Positions 18,093-27,444 of a stretch of DNA of 64,000 bases are shown in pieces. The DNA is from CAZHAX01 sp964530325 (GTDB taxonomy: Bacteria > Chloroflexota > Anaerolineae > B4-G1). The notes beneath the pieces are model-generated. The model saw only the letters and a list, made by a program, of their open reading frames with translations, did no database searches and was not told the origin of the DNA. The stretch spans positions 1 to 64,000 of the forward strand of contig CAZHAX010000011.1 of NCBI GenBank assembly GCA_964530325.1. Direction: 5' to 3'. Position numbers and translations under genes: made by a program. Position 1 is the stretch's first letter. Every line of letters starts with the position of its first letter.

Positions 18093-19847
18093 TCATGGGC
18101 CCTCTCGTCCGAACTGCCGGGCCAGCTGGTCAACGCTCAGATGGATCATCGTCGGCCGGCCGTGGGGGCACGTCCGAGGACTCGTACACCGCTCGAGCTG
18201 GGCAATCAACTCCCTCATCTCCTCGTGAGAGAGAACCTTGCCGGCCTTGACCGCGGCGCGCTTGCACACCTGGCGGGCTACGGTCTCCTCAACCCGCTCG
18301 CCGAGCGGCCTATCGTCGACTGCCAGCGCAGCAGCGGCGTCCTCGAGGACCTGCCGCGGGTCTTCTTCCGCCACCAGCGCCGGCAGCGCCCTTACCAGCA
18401 GTGTGCCCCTCCCGAACGGCTCGAGGTCGAATCCGAGCGCCAGAAGCGCCTGCAGGTTCTCCTCCAACAGGCCGGCGGACTCGGGTGGTAGATCGAGCGT
18501 CTTCGCCTCGAGCAGCGCCTGTGAGGCGACCTCCGCTTTCACCCGATCGGCCAGCATTCTTTCGAACAGCACTCTCTCGTGGGCAGCGTGTTGATCAACC
18601 AGGTACATGCCCTCCGGCCCCTCGGCGACGATGTATGTGGCCCCCAGCTGGCCCACAACGCGCAGCGGCGGGAGAGGGCGGGCACGGGCGTCGGCTGGTG
18701 GAGGCAGGTCCGGCTGGCCGTGGTCGAGCGCGGGCAGACGATCTGTCCAGGCGGCGCCCGCGGCGACGAGTTGCTCCCGCCGCTGGCCGGCCCACGTGGT
18801 GGCCTGCCCTGGCCAGGCCGACGGCAGGTGGGTGGCCATAGGGACGGGAGACCTGGCCAGCAGCGTGGCGCGCGCCGCTCGCTGAACCGCCCTGAAGACC
18901 GCGTCGCCGTCCTTGAAGCGGATCTCCGCCTTGGCCGGGTGGACGTTGACGTCGACACCTGCGGCGGGAAGCGAGACGAGCACCACGGCGAGCGGGTAAC
19001 GCCCGCCTGGCAGGAGTGTATGGTACGCCTGGATGACCGCGTATGTAAGCCGGGTATCGCGCACCCAACGGCCGTTTACGAACAGCGTGATGTAGCTCCG
19101 GTTGGCCCTGTGGAGCGAGGGAGGGCTGACGAACCCCGCCACGCGCGCGCCGTCCATAGCCTGCGCTTCATCGGGCACGATCTCCAGGAGCGCACCGCCT
19201 ACTTCGAGCCCGTAGACGGCGACGAGCACGTCGCGGAGATGGCCGCTGCCAGGCGACTGGAACGCCATCTCGCCGTCGTGATAAAGCGTCAGGCGGAGAC
19301 CGGGGTAGGCCATCGCGTACGACGTCAGCCAGGAATCGATGTGCCGTCTTTCAGTTCGTTCCGTGCGAAGGAACTTGCGTCGAGCCGGCAGGTTGAAGAA
19401 GAGGTCCTCGACTTCCACTGTCGTACCCGGCGGCCTGCCTGTCTCCTCACTGCGGATCACCTTTCCGCCCTCCAGACGGAGCACCGTGCCTGCGGGCTCG
19501 GCGGCGGAACGGGTAGTGAAGGTGAGTCTGCTCACTGCGGCAATCGCTGCCAGAGCCTCACCCCGAAAGCCGAGCGTCGTGATGCGCTCCAGATCGTCGC
19601 TCGAACGCAGCTTGCTCGTCGAATGGCGTTCAAAGGCCAGCTCGACCTGGTCGGCTGGGACGCCGGATCCATCATCGACGACCCGGATAGATCCCTTGCC
19701 CCCCTCCCTGACCTCGACCCGGATATCGGAGGCGCCGGCATCGATGGAATTCTCTACCAGCTCCTTGACCACCGAGGAGGGACGCTCCACTACCTCGCCG
19801 GCGGCGATCTGCGAGGCAACTTCTTCGGGAAGAATCTGGATCGACAT
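18093..19847 (-). CDS. mutL: DNA mismatch repair protein MutL
   Basis: A 584-residue MutL. The GHKL ATPase region has QIAAGEVVERPSSVVKELVE, NSIDAGA, DDGSGV and TLGFRGEALAAI. The C-terminal domain contains the metal endonuclease motif DQHAAHERVLFE (DQHA-x2-E-x4-E), with supporting ACKAAVKAGK-like and CPHGRP motifs, so it should nick DNA, as expected where MutH is absent. The start at ATG 19847 (MSIQILPEEVASQIAAGEVV) agrees with the family. No mutS is in the window. It leads the minus-strand series that continues through DUF2723. Confidence 0.96.
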   Translation of the reverse strand: MSIQILPEEVASQIAAGEVVERPSSVVKELVENSIDAGASDIRVEVREGGKGSIRVVDDGSGVPADQVELAFERHSTSKLRSSDDLERITTLGFRGEALAAIAAVSRLTFTTRSAAEPAGTVLRLEGGKVIRSEETGRPPGTTVEVEDLFFNLPARRKFLRTERTERRHIDSWLTSYAMAYPGLRLTLYHDGEMAFQSPGSGHLRDVLVAVYGLEVGGALLEIVPDEAQAMDGARVAGFVSPPSLHRANRSYITLFVNGRWVRDTRLTYAVIQAYHTLLPGGRYPLAVVLVSLPAAGVDVNVHPAKAEIRFKDGDAVFRAVQRAARATLLARSPVPMATHLPSAWPGQATTWAGQRREQLVAAGAAWTDRLPALDHGQPDLPPPADARARPLPPLRVVGQLGATYIVAEGPEGMYLVDQHAAHERVLFERMLADRVKAEVASQALLEAKTLDLPPESAGLLEENLQALLALGFDLEPFGRGTLLVRALPALVAEEDPRQVLEDAAAALAVDDRPLGERVEETVARQVCKRAAVKAGKVLSHEEMRELIAQLERCTSPRTCPHGRPTMIHLSVDQLARQFGREGP

Positions 19848-19863
19848 GGGGATACCGGCGATC

Positions 19864-19891
19864 ATTGTATCATACAAACCCTTTGGGACAA
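19864..19891 (-). promoter_or_regulatory. mutL promoter
   Basis: Minus strand TTGTCC (19891-19886), 16 bp, TACAAT (19869-19864). The predicted start leaves about 10 nt before the mutL ATG at 19847. No GAAC-N4-GTTC box is present here. Confidence 0.55.
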
Positions 19892-19916
19892 GGGCCGCCG
19901 CCCTGGAGCTGGCAGC

Positions 19917-19945
19917 TTGACTTCTCCTATGGCGTTTGGTAGCAT
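19917..19945 (+). promoter_or_regulatory. Promoter of the YabE-like gene
   Basis: TTGACT (19917-19922), a 17-bp spacer, TAGCAT (19940-19945). It diverges from the mutL promoter and overlaps an in-frame ATG at 19944, which therefore cannot be the translation start. Confidence 0.55.
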
Positions 19946-20042
19946 GGCTGGGCTGAACCAAGAGGCGCAGGCGGACAACGAACCGGCCTCGGATGGGGTT
20001 GGCTCAAGTCAAACTGCGCCGCTGCATTCACATGAAGCTGAG

Positions 20043-21488
20043 ATGAACGGAACGGCCACTTCCTTGCCCATCAGGCTGCTACGCGGGGTGTCGACGCTGG
20101 CGGTTCTCTCCCTGCTGGTAGGCCTGACCGTCATTGTGTATCTGGATACACAGCGGCCTGTCACGCTTGTGATCGACGGCGCGGAGAGGCGGCTCTACAC
20201 GCACCAGGAGACCGTCGGCGGCGCCCTATTGAGCGCGGGACTGTACCTCTTCCCGGAGGACCTTGTGTTCCATGGCCGATTGATCACGGAGAGCACGCTC
20301 AGCGTACCTCTCGATCCAGACCTCCCTATTGTTGTCGAGCGGGCCCGCCCGGTGACGATCATCGCTGACGGGCACACTGCGCTGGTGCGAACGCACGCCT
20401 CATCGCCCGAGGATGTTCTGCAGGAAGCTGAGGTCTCCCTGTTGGCGGGCGATGATCTACAGGTGAATGGAGCATTCGTGCCCGGCGAGAGTACGGGGGA
20501 GCCGCCGCAGCTGGTTGAGTTGAAGCTGCGCCGGGCCACTCCTTTCACCGTACACGAGAACGGAGAGGCCTCTACCTACTACACAACCGCTTCGACCGTG
20601 GGTGAAGCACTTTGGCGGGCGGGCATCATCCTGTATGTGGCCGACGGCGTCTCCCCCGGTCTGGGCGAGCCGATGTCGCCGGGGCTCTCTGTGTACCTGG
20701 ATCGATCGGTGCCGGTCACCGTCCGTGTGGACGGCCATACGCTGGATACCCGCAGCCTCCGCCAGCGCGTGGACGAGCTTCTGGCCGAGCTGGGGATTGT
20801 CCTCGCCGGGCGGGACCGCACGGTTCCTGCTCCGGAGACCACGTTGGGTGAAGACATCCCGGCGGTCGAGGTAGTGCGGGTCACCGAGCAGACTGTCATC
20901 GAGCAGGAGTCGATCGCCTTCGAGACCCTGTGGCGGCCCGACCCGAACCTCGAGCTGGATACAACTGTGCGCTATCAGGAAGGCGCACGCGGCGTCCTGG
21001 AGCGTCGCGTGCGGGTCCTGTACGAGAACGGCCGGCCCGTAGCCCGCGAGGTTGAGCAGGAGTACGTAGCCCTGATGCCCGTGCCAAGCATGCGGGCATA
21101 CGGGACGAACATCGTCACCCGTACTCTAGCCACGCCGCACGGCACGATCCAGTACTGGAGAAAGATACGGATGCTGGCCACTTCCTACTCGGCCTCGACG
21201 GCGGGGACACCGACCGACAGCCCGTGGTATGGCTGGACTCGAGTAGGACTGCGCATGAGACACGGCCTGGTCGCCGTCGATCCTGACGTGGTCGCCCTGA
21301 TGAGCAACATCTACGTCCCGGGCTACGGGCCCGGGTTGGCCGCCGACACCGGAGGAGCGATCAACGGCCGTCGAATCGACCTGGGGTATGACGACGACAA
21401 TCTGGTCCTCTGGCTCAAGTGGGTTGACGTCTACGTGCTGACCCCCGTCCCACCCCCTGACGAGATCAACTACATCCTGCCTCCGTAG
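20043..21488 (+). CDS. YabE-like cell-wall protein: DUF348 repeats, G5 and 3D domains
   Basis: A 481-residue protein. One N-terminal membrane helix (LAVLSLLVGLTVIVYL) anchors it, with the rest outside. I count four DUF348-type units beginning near RPVTLVIDGAERRLYT, RPVTIIADGHTALVRT, TPFTVHENGEASTYYT and VPVTVRVDGHTLDTRS. A G5-like domain follows (VVRVTEQTVIEQESIAFET). The C-terminal 3D domain has its three aspartates in VAVDPDVV, AADTGGAI and RIDLGYDD. YabE/resuscitation-factor-like proteins with this layout act on peptidoglycan, probably as lytic transglycosylases. I choose ATG 20043 because the promoter lies over earlier starts. It precedes rsmA by 9 bp, as yabE precedes rsmA in Bacillus. 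Confidence 0.85.
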   Translation: MNGTATSLPIRLLRGVSTLAVLSLLVGLTVIVYLDTQRPVTLVIDGAERRLYTHQETVGGALLSAGLYLFPEDLVFHGRLITESTLSVPLDPDLPIVVERARPVTIIADGHTALVRTHASSPEDVLQEAEVSLLAGDDLQVNGAFVPGESTGEPPQLVELKLRRATPFTVHENGEASTYYTTASTVGEALWRAGIILYVADGVSPGLGEPMSPGLSVYLDRSVPVTVRVDGHTLDTRSLRQRVDELLAELGIVLAGRDRTVPAPETTLGEDIPAVEVVRVTEQTVIEQESIAFETLWRPDPNLELDTTVRYQEGARGVLERRVRVLYENGRPVAREVEQEYVALMPVPSMRAYGTNIVTRTLATPHGTIQYWRKIRMLATSYSASTAGTPTDSPWYGWTRVGLRMRHGLVAVDPDVVALMSNIYVPGYGPGLAADTGGAINGRRIDLGYDDDNLVLWLKWVDVYVLTPVPPPDEINYILPP

Positions 21489-21497
21489 GAAGTGAAC

Positions 21498-22349
21498 ATG
21501 GATCCTCGGGCGCTGCTGCGGCAGTGGGATATCCAGCCGGCCAAGCGGCTGGGCCAGAATTTCCTCGTCGATCAAGCTGCACTCCAGAGGATAGTCGACG
21601 GCGCAGAGATCGACGGCCAGACAGTCGTGCTGGAGATCGGGGCGGGTCTGGGGGCGCTTACGGAGAAGCTCTGCCGGACGGCCAAACGCGTCGTGGCAGT
21701 GGAGCTGGATGAGCGTCTGATGCCGGTGCTGCGAGAGAACCTCGGCGGCGCCGACAACGTCACGCTTCTCCAGGGCGACATCCTCGAGATCGACCCTCCC
21801 GCCCTGGTTCTGGCTGAATCTGGCTCCGGGAATGGGGGCTCGTACGTGGTAGTGGCCAACCTGCCCTACTACATCACGTCGGCCGTGCTGCGCCATCTGC
21901 TGGAAGCGAGTCCGCGGCCCGAGAGGATCGTCGTCACCGTGCAGCGCGAAGTGGCCGATCGAATCGTCGCCAAGCCGGGAGAGATGAGCCTGCTGTCTCT
22001 GAGTGTGCAATTCTACGGCAGGCCGAGAGTCCTCTTCCGCATCAAGTCCGGCTCCTTCTACCCGCCGCCCGCTGTCGAATCGGCGGTGGTCCGGATAGAC
22101 GTCCGGCCTGCCTCTGAGTTGGATGCCGTGGACAGCGCATCGCTCTTCCGCGTGGCTCAGGCCGGCTTCTCTCAGCGCAGAAAGCAGCTCCGCAACGCTC
22201 TTGCCGCCGGGCTTCGCCTGCCGAGCGCCGAGGTAGTGGCCAGGCTGGATCATGTGGGCGTCGACGCCACGAGGCGGGCTCAGTCACTGAGCCTCGACGA
22301 ATGGAGGTCTGTGGCGAACGTGCTCGGCGAGCCAAGCTCGGGGCCGTAG
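21498..22349 (+). CDS. rsmA: 16S rRNA (adenine1518-N6/adenine1519-N6)-dimethyltransferase
   Basis: A 283-residue KsgA/RsmA. Motifs: AKRLGQNFLVD at the N-terminus, VLEIGAGLGALTEKL (SAM site), VAVELDERL, NLPYYITSAVLRHLL (the NLPY catalytic motif) and FYPPPAVESAVVRI near the end. It dimethylates two adjacent adenines in helix 45 of 16S rRNA. An AGGAAG site favours ATG 21498 over the GTG at 21492. It is probably co-transcribed with the YabE-like gene. Confidence 0.96.
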   Translation: MDPRALLRQWDIQPAKRLGQNFLVDQAALQRIVDGAEIDGQTVVLEIGAGLGALTEKLCRTAKRVVAVELDERLMPVLRENLGGADNVTLLQGDILEIDPPALVLAESGSGNGGSYVVVANLPYYITSAVLRHLLEASPRPERIVVTVQREVADRIVAKPGEMSLLSLSVQFYGRPRVLFRIKSGSFYPPPAVESAVVRIDVRPASELDAVDSASLFRVAQAGFSQRRKQLRNALAAGLRLPSAEVVARLDHVGVDATRRAQSLSLDEWRSVANVLGEPSSGP

Positions 22350-22385
22350 AACGACGTGGGCGCAGCGTAGGCCCGGCAACAGGGC

Positions 22386-24065
22386 TTACCTGCCTTCATC
22401 ATCGGTGGGCATTCGCCCGCCGCCGAGCCAGGCGGAAAGGGCGATGACCGCCCCTAAGGCCCCGGTGAGGAGCCAGAGCTGGCTGGCTGCCGTACGCCGC
22501 GGCTCCGGAGAGGCCGGTGCCTCGCTCGTTGCCTCGGGCGTCAGTGGCGGAGTCTGGGTGGGGGTGGGCGTGGGCAGAACGGGAGTCATCGGAGTGGGTT
22601 CCGCGGTAGGTGTAGCCGGCGCTTCGGTTGGCCCCGGCGTAGGCGATGAGGGAGCGGGTGCAGTCGCTGCGGAAGTCGGCGCCTCCTCGACCAGCATCAC
22701 AGGAGGGCCGCCGACTAGGCACTCCGGCCAGCAGTTGGCGCCGGCAAGGTCGATGAAGTAGTAGCCCCGCTCGGGGTGGATGTAGGTCGCTGCCCCTCGA
22801 GAGTCCACCCGAAGTGCCCGCGGCGCTCGCGCCGGGACGATTGCTTGCTGCGGCTCCGTTGTCCGGGCCCATACCACCGTCGTGGTCCGCCAGCCCCGGT
22901 CGATGGTCACCAACGATATGTCGTCGCGCCGCTCCCAGGCCCCGCCGCGAAAGCCCGAGAGGTGCGCCGCAGCCGCCTGGAAGGCGGCAAAGGCAGGCCG
23001 GCGAGTCCCATCCAAACGGACCAGTCCGTACGGCTCGGGGTTGGCGGTCAGGTCGCTGTCGTCATCAATCATGTTGTAGACGGCGATCCGTCCCGCCCCG
23101 GCGGCGATGGCCAAGCTGAATGCCTGGATGACGTAGCTGGCCTGATCCTGCAGGGTGACATTGAACCGGGGATTGGCCACGGGCCAAGAGGGATCCTGAG
23201 AGGGTGGGGCGTTCGCCTCTGCAATCCAGATCGGCTTCGATATCCCCCGCTCATGCATAGAGGCGTAGTATGCGGCGGTCAGCTCATATACGGCCTCGGG
23301 ACGGAAGTAGATGTGCAGCGTTGCGATGTCGAAGTAGTACCCATTCGCTTCTGCTTGAGGATCGGCCAGCAGCGTATCGAGCAGGTCCCCGAACCAGTTC
23401 TCGTTCCAGTAGTGGCTCACGCCGGGGAGATGGATCACCGCGCTTGGGCTGGCATCCTTGGCCACCCTGTAGGCCACTCGCAGCATCTGGGCGAAGTCGC
23501 CGACGGATCCACCCCAGGTCACGAACGGCGAACTGGGTATATCCGGCTCGTTCCAGATTGTCCAGTGATCAACACGGCCTGCATAGCGAGTGACGATGGA
23601 GCGGACGAAGCCCGCCCAGAGATTGCTGGGATGGTCGACCGGCAGGTAGAGCCCTTGGGGTACCCCGGCTCCCCTGCCCCAGTCCGTCGCCCAGTCAGGC
23701 GTATTGCTCAAGAGGCCCACAATCTGGCGACCATAGGCGAGCTCCAGGCCCAGGGCATCGTCGGACAGGGGGGCGACCTTCCACTCGTCGGGGCCGCTCG
23801 GCTGGATCTCGTTCCAGCGGAACGTTATCCGCTCCCATCCAGCGCCCATCTCCCAGGCAGCGGCAGGGGCGGCGTATGCTTCTACCACTCCGAAGCGGAA
23901 GTCGCTTATCCCTGCGGCGGCTGCTGGTGCTGGGCCGGCAGCAGCTAAGGCCAGCGCCACCAGGAGCGCCACCGCTGCGGCCAGTCGGCGCGCCGATTGG
24001 AGGCCCACCGCGGGCAGCCGTATGAACCCGGGGATTGCCTTTGTCATCGTCTCATTCGCTCTCAT
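22386..24065 (-). CDS. Secreted clan GH-A glycosidase-like protein with C-terminal anchor
   Basis: A 559-residue protein. A signal peptide is evident (hydrophobic core AAAVALLVALALAAAGPA, then AAAAG). The TIM-barrel domain spans about residues 60-350, with the acid/base Glu in WTIWNEPDIP and a probable nucleophile Glu in IWIAEANAPP, as in GH39/GH5-type enzymes of PslG kind. A Thr/Pro-rich stalk of about 70 residues (TPTPTQTPPLTPEATSEAP) leads to a C-terminal membrane helix (LWLLTGALGAVIALSAWLGG), so the enzyme should be tethered outside the membrane. The substrate is unknown. It is one of five related proteins in the window and lies 78 bp after the aminotransferase gene. Confidence 0.82.
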   Translation of the reverse strand: MRANETMTKAIPGFIRLPAVGLQSARRLAAAVALLVALALAAAGPAPAAAAGISDFRFGVVEAYAAPAAAWEMGAGWERITFRWNEIQPSGPDEWKVAPLSDDALGLELAYGRQIVGLLSNTPDWATDWGRGAGVPQGLYLPVDHPSNLWAGFVRSIVTRYAGRVDHWTIWNEPDIPSSPFVTWGGSVGDFAQMLRVAYRVAKDASPSAVIHLPGVSHYWNENWFGDLLDTLLADPQAEANGYYFDIATLHIYFRPEAVYELTAAYYASMHERGISKPIWIAEANAPPSQDPSWPVANPRFNVTLQDQASYVIQAFSLAIAAGAGRIAVYNMIDDDSDLTANPEPYGLVRLDGTRRPAFAAFQAAAAHLSGFRGGAWERRDDISLVTIDRGWRTTTVVWARTTEPQQAIVPARAPRALRVDSRGAATYIHPERGYYFIDLAGANCWPECLVGGPPVMLVEEAPTSAATAPAPSSPTPGPTEAPATPTAEPTPMTPVLPTPTPTQTPPLTPEATSEAPASPEPRRTAASQLWLLTGALGAVIALSAWLGGGRMPTDDEGR

Positions 24066-24143
24066 CGAGCCGCCGGGGAGCCCAGGCCCGCGGCCAAGCG
24101 GTCGACAATCTCGCTGGGACCAGGCGGCGTCGAAGAACGCTCT

Positions 24144-25352
24144 CTACGCGCTGGCGGCGAAGGACAGCAGTCTGCTGGCTGCTTGGCGTACCCGGTCGGT
24201 GGGCACCGTGATGGAGATCCGGACATGGTGCTCGCCGCCAGACCCGAAGAATGATCCCGGAGCTACAGCCACGCCGGTCTGGCGGAGCAGGTTCAGGGCG
24301 AACCTCTCCGAGTCGGTGGCACTTGGCAGCTCTGCTGTCTTGAGTCTCATCTCGCGCAGGCGCTCAGGTATCTCCGCCCAGACGTACAGCGCCGCCAGCG
24401 GGCAGCGGGCCTCGAAGCCGGCGCCGTTGAGCGCCTCCACCAGTATCTCCAGACGCTCGTGGAACACCTCGTTGCGGGCGGCAACCCAATCGTCGCCCGT
24501 GGCCAGGGCCTTCACTGCCGCTTCCTGCAACGGGCGGAAGAGGCCGCTGTCCACGTTCGACTTCACTTGAGCAAGCGCTTCCAGGGCCGCGCTGTTGCCC
24601 ACGGCCATCCCTATTCGCCATCCCGCCATGTTGGTCGTCTTTGACAGGGAGTTGAACTCGATCGCCACGTCCGCCGCGCCGGGCACCTGAAGAATGCTCG
24701 GCGCCACGTAACCCTCGTAGGTCACGTCGGAGTAGGGCGCGTCGTGACACAGAAGGAGGTCGTGCCGCCGCGCGTAGCTGACCGCTTGCCCCAGAAAGGC
24801 CAGGTCCGCCGTCGCCCCGGTCGGGTTGTTCGGGTAATTGAGCCACACGAGGGAGGCGCGCGCCGCGACGTCCGCGGGGATGGCCTCCAGATCCGGCAGG
24901 TAGCCCTTGTCGGCGTTCAGGGGGAATCGATAGACCTGCGCTCCGGCCAACGCCGCTCCCATGACGTATGCTGCGTAGCCCGGGTTGGGCACCAATGCCA
25001 GGTCGCCCGTATCAAGGCAGGCGAGGGCCAGATTGACGATGCCCTCCTTGGAGCCGATCAGGGGAATGACGGCGGACCTGGGGTCCAAGGCCACGCCGAA
25101 CCTGCGCTCGTAGTAGCCGGCCATGGCCTCTCTCAGCGCAGGTATGCCCCGGTATCCGCAGTAGCCGTGGGAGTCTGGTCGACGTGCCGCGGAGCAGAGC
25201 TCCTCAATCACGTCCTCGGGCGGGGCCAGGTCCGGGTTGCCGATATCGAGACGTATGACGTCGGCGCCGCTCTGGCGCGCCGATTCAACGTGGCTTGCCC
25301 AGCGGGCGAAGGGATATGGGGGAAGCTGTACGATGCGACTGGCGCGCTTCAT
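24144..25352 (-). CDS. Class I/II PLP-dependent aminotransferase (end of shikimate operon)
   Basis: A 402-residue fold-type I aminotransferase. Motifs: IRLDIGNPDLAPPEDVIEEL, LVPNPGYAAYV, WLNYPNNPTGA and the Schiff-base Lys in FNSLSKTTNMAGWRIG. It resembles the LL-diaminopimelate/aromatic/aspartate aminotransferase group. Its start at ATG 25352 lies 2 bp after the aroQ stop, so it is translated with the shikimate genes, which suggests an aromatic or prephenate aminotransferase role. Sequence alone does not separate this from DapL-type activity. Confidence 0.85.
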   Translation of the reverse strand: MKRASRIVQLPPYPFARWASHVESARQSGADVIRLDIGNPDLAPPEDVIEELCSAARRPDSHGYCGYRGIPALREAMAGYYERRFGVALDPRSAVIPLIGSKEGIVNLALACLDTGDLALVPNPGYAAYVMGAALAGAQVYRFPLNADKGYLPDLEAIPADVAARASLVWLNYPNNPTGATADLAFLGQAVSYARRHDLLLCHDAPYSDVTYEGYVAPSILQVPGAADVAIEFNSLSKTTNMAGWRIGMAVGNSAALEALAQVKSNVDSGLFRPLQEAAVKALATGDDWVAARNEVFHERLEILVEALNGAGFEARCPLAALYVWAEIPERLREMRLKTAELPSATDSERFALNLLRQTGVAVAPGSFFGSGGEHHVRISITVPTDRVRQAASRLLSFAASA

Positions 25353-25354
25353 CC

Positions 25355-25816
25355 TCAACAGGCCGGTTGACCTGACAGGTGATCGAGAAGAGCGGTCAAA
25401 CCCAGGACGTAGCTGCGCCACCCGAACCCGCTGATCTGCCCGATGCAGACGGGGGCGATCAGCGACCTGTGGCGGAAGCGCTCACGGGCGTAGATGTTGC
25501 TCAGATGCACCTCCACGGTCGGCAGGTCGACAGCGGCCACAGCATCTCTCAGGGCGACGCTGGTATGGGTGTAGCCTCCCGGGTTGATCAACACGCCGTC
25601 CGCCCAGTCGGCGGCCTCGTGCAGTGCGTCTACAAGCACGCCCTCCTGGTTCGACTGCATGACGCGCAGCTCCACGCCCTGCGATTTCGCCGCCGCCTGC
25701 AAAGCAGCGTTGATCTCATCCAGCGATACGCTGCCGTACGTCTCGGGCTCTCGTCGCCCGAGCAGGTTGAGGTTGGGACCGTGCAGGACCAGGACCTTCT
25801 TTTTCTGGCCGGCCAT
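25355..25816 (-). CDS. aroQ: Type II 3-dehydroquinate dehydratase
   Basis: A 153-residue type II dehydroquinase: VLVLHGPNLNLLGRREPETY with the catalytic Arg/Tyr lid, then VLINPGGYTHTSVALRDAV and VHLSNIYARERFRHRSLIAP. It converts 3-dehydroquinate to 3-dehydroshikimate. The ATG at 25816 shares its A with the TAA stop of the fused aroKB gene (TAATG), which indicates coupled translation. Confidence 0.96.
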   Translation of the reverse strand: MAGQKKKVLVLHGPNLNLLGRREPETYGSVSLDEINAALQAAAKSQGVELRVMQSNQEGVLVDALHEAADWADGVLINPGGYTHTSVALRDAVAAVDLPTVEVHLSNIYARERFRHRSLIAPVCIGQISGFGWRSYVLGLTALLDHLSGQPAC

Positions 25817-27444
25817 TACTCTCCCTTTGCACCAAGTCTTCCGAGTACGGATCGAACCACCTTGGGTGGGACGTCCTCTGTGATCTCCACATCGCCCATT
25901 GCTCGCGGGAGTACCCAGCGGAGGCCTGGACCCTGCCGTTTCTTGTCGTGCTGCATCGCCGCCCAGATCTCGCCAACGTCTTGCGGCGGACAGGTGACTG
26001 GCAGGCCCCAGGCAGCCAGCACAGAGCGGATGCGATCGACGAGCGACGTTTCCGCGCGGCCAAGCTCAGTGGCGAGCATCGCTGCTGCGACCATGCCGAT
26101 GCTGACGGCCTCGCCGTGGCGCATGGAGTAGCCGCTCAGTCGCTCGAGGCCGTGAGCCACCGTGTGACCCAGGTTGAGCACTGCCCGCCGACCCCGCTCG
26201 TAGGGGTCGTCCACGACGATGTCGATCTTGACCTGCAGGGTCCGCGCCAGCCTGGCCGCGGCCTCGCTGCCGGACAGCTCTCCTCCCCAGAGCAGAGAGA
26301 GGTCGCCGGCGCGGTTCTCGAGATCGGCGAACAGGTCCGGGGCGCCAATGACGCCGTGCTTGATCACCTCCGCCAGGCCGCAGCGCACTTCTACAGGAGG
26401 CAGCGTCTCCAGCACTGCAGGGTCGATCAGCACCAAGGCCGGCTGCTTGAATGCTCCCACCAGGTTCTTGCCCTGCGGCAGGTCCACGCCGGTCTTGCCG
26501 CCGACGCTCGCATCCGCCATCGCTACCACTGTGGTCGGCACCTGGACGAGGCGGACGCCTCGCATGAATGAGGCGGCTGCGAAGCCAGCTACGTCTCCCG
26601 TCACTCCCCCGCCGAGCGAGAGGACCGTTCCGCTCCGATCGAGGCCGCCGTCCAGGAACTGCTCGTACAGGGAGGCAACAGTGGCCAGCGTCTTGTGCTC
26701 CTCACCGTCTGGCATGGAGCAGGCGAAAGGGGCCAGGCCGGCGGACTTCAGCGAGAGCTCCACTCGATCGCTGTAGAGAGGGGCGACAACTGGGTTGGAT
26801 ACGATGGCGACGCGGCTGGCCCCGGGGGCGCCCGCCGCTCGTACCGTCCCACCGATGTAGTCAAGTGCCCCGTGGCCAATGTGGACTGGGTATTCGCCGC
26901 CGGGGAAGCGGACGGGCAGTGTCACGAATGAGGCGATACGCTCCATCTGATCCGCTACCTCATCGGCGGAGAGCCCGGTGGTATCCACTTGCCACGGAAT
27001 GGCGGCGTAGGCTTCGCTTCGCGCCGCCAGGAGCCTCTCGATCTCGGCCGCAGGGTCCTCCACGTGCAGGAGTGGCCTCTCTGCTATGCCGCTTGCTGCA
27101 CCCTCCTCTGTCAGGCGTCGCACTATCTCATCGGCCTCGCAGCTCAGGCAGACGACGTTGCCTCCGGCCATCATTGCTTGCCTGCTGGCCGGGTTCACCA
27201 GAGCGCCACCCCCGGTGGCGATGACCAGGCCGTCTTGGGCGCTCAACTCGCTGCACAAAGCCGACTCGATCGACCGGAAGGCCTCCTCGCCGTCATCGGC
27301 GAAGATGCGTGCTATCGGCTTCTGGGCCCTCTTCTCGATCTCCGCGTCCATGTCGATGAAGGGCCTGCCGAGGCGATCGGCCACCAGCCTACCGACAGCT
27401 GTCTTCCCGGTTCCCATGAACCCGGTGACGACGACGTTGCTCAT
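25816..27444 (-). CDS. aroKB: Fused shikimate kinase / 3-dehydroquinate synthase
   Basis: A 542-residue fusion. Residues ~1-170 are shikimate kinase (Walker A VTGFMGTGKTAVGRL, shikimate-binding FIDMDAEIEKR and ATGGGALV). Residues ~180-542 are dehydroquinate synthase (SLGGGVTGDVAGFAAASFMR for NAD, KTGVDLPQGKNLVGAF, RCGLAEVIKHGVI, NLGHTVAHGLE and RHGEAVSIGM for metal and substrate). The two steps are not consecutive: AroB makes dehydroquinate and AroK phosphorylates shikimate, with AroQ and AroE between them. aroE is not in the window. The ATG overlaps the aroC stop as ATGA. Confidence 0.96.
   Translation of the reverse strand: MSNVVVTGFMGTGKTAVGRLVADRLGRPFIDMDAEIEKRAQKPIARIFADDGEEAFRSIESALCSELSAQDGLVIATGGGALVNPASRQAMMAGGNVVCLSCEADEIVRRLTEEGAASGIAERPLLHVEDPAAEIERLLAARSEAYAAIPWQVDTTGLSADEVADQMERIASFVTLPVRFPGGEYPVHIGHGALDYIGGTVRAAGAPGASRVAIVSNPVVAPLYSDRVELSLKSAGLAPFACSMPDGEEHKTLATVASLYEQFLDGGLDRSGTVLSLGGGVTGDVAGFAAASFMRGVRLVQVPTTVVAMADASVGGKTGVDLPQGKNLVGAFKQPALVLIDPAVLETLPPVEVRCGLAEVIKHGVIGAPDLFADLENRAGDLSLLWGGELSGSEAAARLARTLQVKIDIVVDDPYERGRRAVLNLGHTVAHGLERLSGYSMRHGEAVSIGMVAAAMLATELGRAETSLVDRIRSVLAAWGLPVTCPPQDVGEIWAAMQHDKKRQGPGLRWVLPRAMGDVEITEDVPPKVVRSVLGRLGAKGE

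Noticed and set aside
18579..20042. Long plus-strand frame leading into the YabE-like gene
   Set aside because: It is antisense to mutL; the promoter at 19917-19945 shows that transcription starts after it.
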